Positions 58,479 through 64,000 of a stretch of 64,000 nt of DNA are shown piece by piece. Location of the stretch: NCBI RefSeq assembly GCF_023656415.1, contig NZ_JAMOIL010000023.1, forward strand, positions 29,951 to 93,950, in the 5' to 3' direction. Origin of the DNA: Nocardioides bruguierae. GTDB lineage: Bacteria; Actinomycetota; Actinomycetes; Propionibacteriales; Nocardioidaceae. Numbering within the stretch: the stretch's first letter is position 1; the number at the start of each line of letters is the position of its first letter. A program made the translations under genes and the position numbers. The notes under the pieces were generated by a model, which saw nothing but the letters and a program-made list of their open reading frames with translations, was not told the origin of the DNA and did not search any database.

Positions 58479-58816
58479 TGTGAGACTCCCAGGTCCTGGC
58501 GCCGGAGCAGGCGCCGGGTCGTAGTGGCAGAGGCGATCTAACCACAGAACTTTGCCCATGTTCGGACTCCGGATGATGTCAGGCCGATATCGACGCCTGA
58601 TGTTCACCCGTCCACCCAATCGGAAACATGAACGTTACAAATGGGGTGGCCCTCCCGGGCACTCGGCTCGCCTCACGCACTGCGGCGTCTCTGCAGGTCA
58701 GACCATCCCTCTGTCGCCTCGTACGAGCCCTGGGAGCGTCCGGCCCCGATCCAGGCGGACGGTGCGCAGAAACCGCGATCCGGACGGGTGAATCGCGTCT
58801 CTCCTGACGGACAGCC
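58479..58816. other. Spacer between secreted paralogs 1 and 2
   Basis: About 340 bases. The 5' leader of paralog 1 contains a 6-bp hairpin (GGCGCC at 58498-58503 and 58510-58515, loop GGAGCA), and a possible -10 box TTAGAT lies at 58536-58541 on the minus strand. No gene seen. Confidence 0.45.
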
Positions 58817-59242
58817 TCAGTTGCGGGCCCGCTTGCGGCCCTTGACCCACTTGGTGGTTCCCGAGGCAGTGGCCCACCTGAGCGTCGAGTCCTCCGGCAG
58901 GAAGATCACCGTGTAGCTCCAGCGGCCACGCCGCAGGCCGTCGACGTAGATGGTCCGCCGAGTACCGTCGCCCCGATATCGCACCGACTTGGTCTTCACC
59001 TTGCCCCGCGAGTTCACGAGCGTGACCACCAGGACGCCCGGATACTCAGCCGAGCGGCCCATCACCGGCCTTGCCACGATGATGGCTCGATTGCGCGCCT
59101 TGGCCTGGAGCGACGCGGACCGAACCACCGGGGTGCCGCAGCTTGTGTACGGGCATTCTGCTGTCGCGGGCGCCCCCGACACCACCACGAGGCCGGCGGA
59201 GGTCAGGAGCAGCAGCAGGAACGAGACGACGCACTTCTTCAC
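58817..59242 (-). CDS. Small secreted protein, tandem paralog 2
   Basis: 141 aa from a GTG. Signal peptide KKCVVSFLLLLLTSAGLVVV, cleavage near PATA/ECPYT, then ECPYTSCG as in paralog 1, a beta-rich body (LVVTLVNSRGKVKTKSVRYR; RGRWSYTVIFLPEDSTLRW) and a basic C-terminus GRKRARN. More divergent than the other two and without the GGGAGTCTCAC ribosome site. Function unknown. Confidence 0.7.
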   Translation of the reverse strand: MKKCVVSFLLLLLTSAGLVVVSGAPATAECPYTSCGTPVVRSASLQAKARNRAIIVARPVMGRSAEYPGVLVVTLVNSRGKVKTKSVRYRGDGTRRTIYVDGLRRGRWSYTVIFLPEDSTLRWATASGTTKWVKGRKRARN

Positions 59243-59370
59243 GCTCGAGATCTCAGCACACCGCCGCCGTCCACTTGGTGCGATCACCGCACCCCGCCTC
59301 GTCCCGAACCGCGCGCGAGGCCGAGGGAGGCGCCTCGACCCCGCGTGGCGGTCGACCGGGAGACCTCGGA

Positions 59371-59805
59371 TCAGCCGCGGGCCTTCTTCTTGCCCTTGAC
59401 CTTGGCCTTGCCGGAGTCGACGGCGTTCTTGTAGCGGCTGTCCTTCTCGGAGACGAAGGTGACCGTGTAGTTCCAGGTGCCGGCCGCGAGCTTGTTGAAG
59501 ACGAACGTGCGCGGCGAGCCGTTGCCGTTGTAGCGGACGCGCTTGGTGCGGACGGTGTCGCCCTGGGTGACGGTGACGTAGAGCCAGCCGACGGCCTTGG
59601 CCTTCTTCTGGCCCGTGGAGATCCGCACGCGGATCTTGGCCATGTTGGCCTTCTTCATCGGCACCGACGTGCTGTGCACGGTCGGCGTGCCGCAGGTGAC
59701 GTACTCGGTGGGCGTGCAGCCCGCGAACGCGGACGTGGCGGTGGTGGACACCAGGCCGGCTGACATCAGAACGGCCATCAGCAGGCCGACGATCAGCTTC
59801 TTCAT
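59371..59805 (-). CDS. Small secreted protein, tandem paralog 3
   Basis: 144 aa. The signal peptide (KKLIVGLLMAVLMSAGLVST) is almost identical to that of paralog 1, while the mature part differs (GCTPTEYVTCGTPTV, with a wider Cys spacing; LYVTVTQGDTVRTKRVRYNG; GTWNYTVTFVSEKDSRYKN; KKKARG end). Conserved leader and signal with a diverging mature region suggest recent duplication and selection on the exported part. Function unknown. Confidence 0.75.
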   Translation of the reverse strand: MKKLIVGLLMAVLMSAGLVSTTATSAFAGCTPTEYVTCGTPTVHSTSVPMKKANMAKIRVRISTGQKKAKAVGWLYVTVTQGDTVRTKRVRYNGNGSPRTFVFNKLAAGTWNYTVTFVSEKDSRYKNAVDSGKAKVKGKKKARG

Positions 59806-59968
59806 GTGAGACTCCCGGGAGCAGGGCGCACGGTCGTGCAGCCATCAGTGCTCGGAATACCACCATGGGTATGTATCGGCAGTACGCACGTTTCAGTTAT
59901 TCATCCATGTCGGGGAACCCCTGCACCCACGCAACACGGGGCCGCGGACGTGATACGACCCGCCGCCC

Positions 59969-59984
59969 CTCCCCCGCTGGGGAG
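59969..59984 (-). terminator. Weak hairpin after the DUF1416 gene
   Basis: CTCCCC/GGGGAG with a 4-base loop, about 34 bases after the stop at 60018. Low certainty. Confidence 0.3.
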
Positions 59985-60017
59985 TGACGACGGGCCGTGA
60001 CGGGAGCCGCAGGCGCC

Positions 60018-60314
60018 TCAGAGGCTGATGGTCACCTCGGCGACGGAGCCGACGGAGGCGACGACCTTCTTGTCGGTCACCTCGGCCTTGGGGGCCAGGG
60101 TGCGCAGGGTCCAGTCGCCGTTGCCGGCGAAGAACCGGAAGTGGCCGGAGGCCGAGGTCGGCACCTCGGCGGTGAACTCACCGGAGGCGTCCAGGAGCCG
60201 CACGTAGGCGTTTGGCACCGGGTTGCCGTCGCGGACCACCTGGCCCTGCACGACGGCCTCCTTCTTGACGTCCACGCCGTCGAGGGACAGACCGCCCTCG
60301 GTCGCGCCGCACAT
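60018..60314 (-). CDS. DUF1416 domain-containing protein
   Basis: 98 aa, beta-rich: EAVVQGQVVRDGNPVPNAYV, then RLLDASGEFTAEVPTSASGH and FRFFAGNGDWTLRTLAPKAE resemble a carboxypeptidase-regulatory-like fold. DUF1416 genes directly follow thiosulfate sulfurtransferase genes in actinobacteria (as with the mycobacterial sseA/cysA2 genes). Its MCGAT start overlaps the stop of that gene by TGATG. Role unknown. Confidence 0.88.
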   Translation of the reverse strand: MCGATEGGLSLDGVDVKKEAVVQGQVVRDGNPVPNAYVRLLDASGEFTAEVPTSASGHFRFFAGNGDWTLRTLAPKAEVTDKKVVASVGSVAEVTISL

Positions 60315-61162
60315 CAGGCGTCGCCCTTCTCGTCACCCAGGGCCACCGGGACGCCCACGAGGGAGCCGTACTCCGTCCAGGAGCCGTCGTAGTTCTTGAC
60401 GTTCTCCTGGCCCAGCAGCTCCTTGAGCACGAACCAGGTGTGCGAGGAGCGCTCGCCGATGCGGCAGTAGGCGATGGTGTCCTTACCGAAGTCGACGCCG
60501 GCGGCCTCGTAGATCGACTTCAGGTCGGCGTCCGACTTGAAGGTGCCGTCGTCGTTCGCGGCCTTCGACCACGGCACGTTGGCGGCGGTGGGGATGTGGC
60601 CGGCGCGCTGCGCCTGCTCCTGCGGGAGGTGGGCCGGGGCGAGGAGGCGACCGGCGTACTCGTCGGGGCTGCGCACGTCGACGAGGTTCTGCGCGCCGAT
60701 GGCGGCCACGACGTCGTCGCGGTAGGCGCGGATCGACTTGTCCTGGTCCTGCGCGGTGTAGGTGGTGGCGGCGCGCTCGGGCAGCTCGTCGGTCAGCTCG
60801 CGGCTGTCGAGCTCCCACTTCTTGCGGCCACCGTCGAGCAGGCGGACGTCCTGGTGGCCGTAGAGCTTGAAGTACCAGTACGCGTAGGCGGCGAACCAGT
60901 TGTTGTTGCCGCCGTAGAGCACGACGGTGTCGTCGTTGGCGATGCCGCGGCTGCTGAGGAGCTCCTCGAACTGCTGCTTGTTGACGAAGTCGCGGACGAC
61001 CTGGTCCTGCAGGTCCGTCGTCCAGTCGAGCTTGATCGCGCCCTTGATGTGGCCCTTGTCGTAGGCCGAGGTGTCCTCGTCGACCTCGACGAGCACGATG
61101 TTGGCGTCGTCGAGGTGGTCCTCGACCCACTGGGCCGTGACCAGCACGTTCTCGCGGCTCAT
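60314..61162 (-). CDS. Thiosulfate sulfurtransferase (rhodanese)
   Basis: 282 aa with two rhodanese domains; the active-site loop CRIGERSSHT has C233. LVEVDEDTSAYDKGHIKGAI and LVDVRSPDEYAGRLLAPAHL are the paired CDC25-like motifs. It moves sulfane sulfur from thiosulfate to an acceptor. ATG behind AAAGGAA. In a three-gene operon with DUF4395 upstream and DUF1416 downstream, the usual actinobacterial order (cysA2/sseA type). Confidence 0.92.
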   Translation of the reverse strand: MSRENVLVTAQWVEDHLDDANIVLVEVDEDTSAYDKGHIKGAIKLDWTTDLQDQVVRDFVNKQQFEELLSSRGIANDDTVVLYGGNNNWFAAYAYWYFKLYGHQDVRLLDGGRKKWELDSRELTDELPERAATTYTAQDQDKSIRAYRDDVVAAIGAQNLVDVRSPDEYAGRLLAPAHLPQEQAQRAGHIPTAANVPWSKAANDDGTFKSDADLKSIYEAAGVDFGKDTIAYCRIGERSSHTWFVLKELLGQENVKNYDGSWTEYGSLVGVPVALGDEKGDA

Positions 61163-61246
61163 GGTGATTCCTTTCTTGTCGCGCCGTGCTCGGCGCGAGG
61201 GACTGTGTGGGGTGGGTGCCATCTCCGGCGAGGTGTCAGGCAGGTG

Positions 61247-61726
61247 TCACGCGATGCGAGCCGCGAGGGCACGCTTGTAGACCAGGAAGAGCTCGCAGCC
61301 CAGGCAGAACCGGAAGACCGCGTTGAGGGTGGCGGCCACCAGGGCGAAGCCGATCGCCACCTGGGCGAGCAGCAGGACGCCGGCGGCGAACCCGACCAGC
61401 GCGACCACCGTGAAGACCAGGCCGACCGCCTGGGCGAACCGCGGCGGCTCGGGGGCCTCGAGCTCGGTGGGGGCGCTGAGGCGCGGCTTGACGAAGGTGC
61501 GGAACGCCCAGGCGTGCGGGGTCTTCTGCACGCCGCGGATCGCGCCGGTGGCGAACAGCGCCGCCTGGAGCGCGGTCAGCGCGATCGCGACCGGGGTGGG
61601 CGTCACGAGGATCGCGACCAGCACCACCGCGGTGACGATGGCGTTGAACTGGGGGGCGCGCGGGTCGATGCCGCGCTGGCCCTGCTGCTGCGTTCCCCGG
61701 CTGACCGGGGCCTCGAGCGTGGACAT
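61247..61726 (-). CDS. DUF4395 domain-containing membrane protein
   Basis: 159 aa, ATG behind AGGAGAG. Membrane helices at about 28-60 and 95-140, with the conserved IDPRAPQFNAIVTAVVL block and a CLGC motif near the C-terminus (FRFCLGCELFLVYKR). The CxxC pair may be redox-active. This family regularly lies next to thiosulfate sulfurtransferase genes; it may channel sulfur compounds across the membrane. Role unproven. Confidence 0.85.
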   Translation of the reverse strand: MSTLEAPVSRGTQQQGQRGIDPRAPQFNAIVTAVVLVAILVTPTPVAIALTALQAALFATGAIRGVQKTPHAWAFRTFVKPRLSAPTELEAPEPPRFAQAVGLVFTVVALVGFAAGVLLLAQVAIGFALVAATLNAVFRFCLGCELFLVYKRALAARIA

Positions 61727-62307
61727 GTCTCTCCTGAGCTGGTGCCTGCCTGGTGGCAGACGAGCGGGAGCCCGCTGCGCCTCGTCCGGCGCTGCTACTC
61801 GGACGTCGGCGGGCGAGCTGCGACGTGCGAGGGCGATCTCGGGGCGCATGCCGCTTCCGACCCGGACGTGGCCGGGTGGGATCGCTGCGCGACCGGCGCT
61901 GCTGCTCTGCCGGCACCCGCGGAGGGTGCGTCGTGGGTCAGAGGCGGCGCGTCAGCGCATTCGACACAGGGACGCCTGGACGCGGCAGTGGTCCACTGCG
62001 CGTCGCTTCGTCAGCCAGGTCGTGAGCATGGTCAGAACTGTGGCACGGCTTTCCGGTTGGGCCGAATCGAGATCCCGCATGCTGAGACTAACGTCTGCAT
62101 ACTGAGATTTGTACGGCCTTGTACGCCTGACGCGGGGCAAATGTCGGGCCCTTTGTCACTCTCTCGACACGAGAACACCACCCGCTGCCAGATGCTTCCC
62201 GGCGGTTCTCCACAGGCAGGATGGTTCGGGCTGGCCTGACCCGGGAAGGACTGCCACGGTAAAGACCGCGCCCACTGCCGAGGCGCCACCTCTCGGGAAG
62301 GCAGACC
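61727..62307. other. Divergent intergenic region, no gene seen
   Basis: About 580 bases upstream of both the DUF4395 operon (minus) and the lipoprotein gene (plus). Possible lipoprotein promoter: CTGACC and TAAAGA about 18 bases apart near 62238-62267, repeated in the duplicate copy. Short open frames here lack ribosome sites and recognisable sequence. Confidence 0.5.
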
Positions 62308-62431
62308 ATGACCCTCCGACCGCTCGCGGCCGCCGTGGCCCTCACCAGCGCCCTCGCACTCTCCGCGTGCTCCTCCGACGACCCCGACCCCGTCGTCGCG
62401 GACCCCACCCCCAGCGCCCCCTCCTCCAGCG
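62203..62431 (+). repeat. Direct repeat, first copy
   Basis: Identical to 63772-64000 except for one base in the part compared (GGCAGG versus GGCTGG). It covers the promoter region and the first 41 codons of the lipoprotein gene. The second copy runs off the window. Confidence 0.9.
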
Positions 62432-62856
62432 CAGACCCCACGCCCTCCGAGGACTCGGCGGAGCCGTGGGAGGAGAAGACACCGGCAGGGGCGGAAGCGT
62501 TCATGGATCACTGGGTGGAGGTGTTCAACACGAGCTTTCAGGGCGGCGACGCCCGTCCCCTCCGTGAGCTGGCGACGAAGGACTGCGATTCGTGTGAGCC
62601 GTTCGCTGATCTCATCGACTCGACCTACGAGGGCGGCGGGGAGATCCGCGGCGGTGGCTGGACGATCGCGACCCTGACCCGATCGGCTCGGTCGAAGACG
62701 GCGGACGAGACGGTCACCGTGACGTTCAAGCAGCCCAGGATGACGGTCGCTCCCGCCGGCGGAGAGCCTCAGACTTCTCCTGCCCAGAAGTCGACGTACG
62801 TCTTCGACCTCGACTGGGCCGGTGGCTGGGCCGTCTCGCAGATGGTGCTGCTGTGA
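62308..62856 (+). CDS. Lipoprotein (DUF6318-like)
   Basis: 182 aa. Lipobox LSAC with C21 after a short signal peptide, an Asp/Pro/Ser-rich spacer, then a compact domain with WEEKTPAGAEAFMDHWVEVF and CDSCEPFADLIDSTYEGGG (a Cys pair), and VSQMVLL at the end. It resembles DUF6318 lipoproteins of Nocardioides. Function unknown. It overlaps the next gene by GTGA. Its start is duplicated 1569 bp downstream. Confidence 0.78.
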   Translation: MTLRPLAAAVALTSALALSACSSDDPDPVVADPTPSAPSSSADPTPSEDSAEPWEEKTPAGAEAFMDHWVEVFNTSFQGGDARPLRELATKDCDSCEPFADLIDSTYEGGGEIRGGGWTIATLTRSARSKTADETVTVTFKQPRMTVAPAGGEPQTSPAQKSTYVFDLDWAGGWAVSQMVLL

Positions 62857-63701
62857 GTCGACGCGTCGGCCTGCTCGTCGCCTTGCTCGCCTGCCTGCTC
62901 GTTCCTAGCCGAGCCAGCGCCGACCCCACCCCCGGCGACAACGCCTTCAACGTCGCCCAGTCCGAGTACCAGGAAGACTCTCAAACCATCACGGGCCAGA
63001 CAGCCAACGCTGGACTGACCGTTGTCGACAGCTACCTCGATCCCCAGTGCGTCCGCGGGGAGGGCAACAGCAACGACGCCCTCTACGGATGTGGCGAGCA
63101 GCAGACTTGCGGCGCCGACAACGACGGCCTGCTCTTCAACGTCCTGCTGGACTACGGAGACGGATTCCAAGTGGCCGGCCAGTGGTGCGACGACGGAACC
63201 GAGGCCGCGCCGGTGCCTGCCCAGACGATCACTACCGCCATGGTGCGCCGAGCCTTCGAGCGGGTGGACCTTCCCCGCGGCGAGCTGGTCATCCAGCCAC
63301 CCGACGGGGAGACCCTGGTCAACATCGACACCCTCGTCCACACCGAGGCCGAACCGTTCACCGAGACCGTCACCCTCCTCGGCCGGACCATCGACCTCGA
63401 CATCACGCCCGCCCAGTTCACCTGGACCTTCGGCGACGGCACCTCACTCACCACCGACGACCCCGGTCGCGCCTACGACCCCGGTCTCCCGATGACCGCC
63501 TACGTCTCCCACCAGTACGAGACCGCCCAACAGGCCGACCTCGCCGTCACCACCACCTGGACCGCCCGCTGGCGCCTCGACGGCGGCACCTGGCAAGACG
63601 TCGACGGCACCGTCGAGTCCACCAGCCCCGCCCAGAGAATCCAGGTCCGCACCGCCACCCCACGCCTCACCGCCACCGGCGTCACCTACACCCGCGACTG
63701 A
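62853..63701 (+). CDS. Secreted PKD-domain protein
   Basis: 282 aa from a GTG in GTGA overlap with the lipoprotein gene. Signal peptide (VGLLVALLACLLVPSRASA), a Cys-rich middle (CVRGEGNSNDALYGCGEQQTC), then a PKD-like domain with FTWTFGDGTSLTT and YVSHQYETAQQADLAVTTTW. Probably exported and acting with the lipoprotein on the cell surface. No catalytic residues. A terminator-like hairpin follows. Confidence 0.75.
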   Translation: MSRRVGLLVALLACLLVPSRASADPTPGDNAFNVAQSEYQEDSQTITGQTANAGLTVVDSYLDPQCVRGEGNSNDALYGCGEQQTCGADNDGLLFNVLLDYGDGFQVAGQWCDDGTEAAPVPAQTITTAMVRRAFERVDLPRGELVIQPPDGETLVNIDTLVHTEAEPFTETVTLLGRTIDLDITPAQFTWTFGDGTSLTTDDPGRAYDPGLPMTAYVSHQYETAQQADLAVTTTWTARWRLDGGTWQDVDGTVESTSPAQRIQVRTATPRLTATGVTYTRD

Positions 63702-63728
63702 CCCGAACCAGCACACGCAACATCAACG

Positions 63729-63765
63729 CGGAGCCGCACACGCACCAGGTGCGTGCCGCGCTCCG
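63729..63765 (+). terminator. Hairpin after the PKD gene
   Basis: CGGAGC/GCTCCG outer stem and ACGCAC/GTGCGT inner stem with a small loop, imperfect in between; it lies just before the second direct repeat. Confidence 0.5.
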
Positions 63766-63771
63766 CGATCA

Positions 63772-64000
63772 CGGTTCTCCACAGGCTGGATGGTTCGGGC
63801 TGGCCTGACCCGGGAAGGACTGCCACGGTAAAGACCGCGCCCACTGCCGAGGCGCCACCTCTCGGGAAGGCAGACCATGACCCTCCGACCGCTCGCGGCC
63901 GCCGTGGCCCTCACCAGCGCCCTCGCACTCTCCGCGTGCTCCTCCGACGACCCCGACCCCGTCGTCGCGGACCCCACCCCCAGCGCCCCCTCCTCCAGCG
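63772..64000 (+). repeat. Direct repeat, second copy (runs off window)
   Basis: 229 bases matching 62203-62431 at an offset of 1569 bp, up to the last base of the window. Confidence 0.9.
63877..64000 (+). CDS. Lipoprotein, duplicate copy (partial)
   Basis: The first 41 codons are identical to the lipoprotein at 62308, with lipobox LSAC, and continue beyond the window. The duplication unit therefore includes at least the promoter and start of the gene, and probably the lipoprotein/PKD pair. An assembly duplication cannot be excluded. Confidence 0.8.
   Translation, partial: MTLRPLAAAVALTSALALSACSSDDPDPVVADPTPSAPSSS

Noticed and set aside
61952..62140. Short minus-strand open frame in the divergent spacer
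   Set aside because: No ribosome site, no recognisable sequence and no partner gene.
1..64000. tRNA or rRNA genes and prophage
   Set aside because: No cloverleaf-like sequence, rRNA segment, integrase or phage structural gene was seen in the gaps I read.

Overview
The window is high-GC actinobacterial DNA. Its gene content points to Nocardioides or a close relative in the Nocardioidaceae: a DUF222/HNH protein, DUF4012, DUF2516, DUF1416 and DUF4395 proteins, a split CrtYc/CrtYd lycopene cyclase, CrtU, many GTG/TTG starts and ATGA overlaps. This assignment is inference from families and composition; there is no rRNA gene or other taxonomic marker in the window.

Layout. 1-5952 (minus): a partial crotonase-family gene and a MoxR/DUF58/VWA membrane operon. 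6038-13563 (minus): a secreted zinc metalloprotease, a RibD-type reductase, an HNH endonuclease and two secreted proteins. 13888-14527 (minus): two tiny paralogous Cys/His proteins, each behind a conserved hairpin leader. 14801-24844: carotenoid genes in two converging arms (idi-crtE-crtI-crtB/Rieske on plus; crtYc-crtYd-methyltransferase-crtU on minus) flanking a secreted protein gene. Together they should make beta-carotene and then isorenieratene-type aromatic carotenoids.

25345-46686: a large surface polysaccharide locus. It has a priming phosphoglycosyltransferase, six further glycosyltransferases, a Wzx-like flippase, a Wzy-like polymerase, UDP-glucose dehydrogenase and an OafA-type acyltransferase. 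Sulfate activation genes (cysD, cysN, and an APS kinase fused to a tyrosine phosphatase) and two sulfotransferases lie in the same locus. cysD-cysN-wzx-glycosyltransferases-wzy-sulfotransferases read as one minus-strand operon, so the product is probably a sulfated polysaccharide. The stretch of about 26.8-37.8 kb is visibly less GC-rich than its flanks and looks acquired. A tyrosine autokinase (54617), a DUF4012 protein (56111) and a mannose-isomerase-type cupin (54137) further right probably serve the same pathway.

47124-54044: asparaginase, a lipoprotein, a VbhA/Fic toxin pair, a GAF histidine kinase, and an HTH-HbhA-DUF2516 block matching the order of Rv0474-hbhA-Rv0476. 58050-64000: three tandem small secreted paralogs, a thiosulfate sulfurtransferase operon, and a lipoprotein/PKD gene pair whose first part is repeated 1569 bp downstream at the window edge.

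A dispersed palindromic repeat family occurs in at least nine places. Its hairpin stem shows compensatory base changes between copies. In two genes (crtB/Rieske and APS kinase/phosphatase) copies form the in-frame linker between two enzyme domains. This family, the twin hairpin-led Cys/His micro-genes and the sulfated polysaccharide locus are the main leads.
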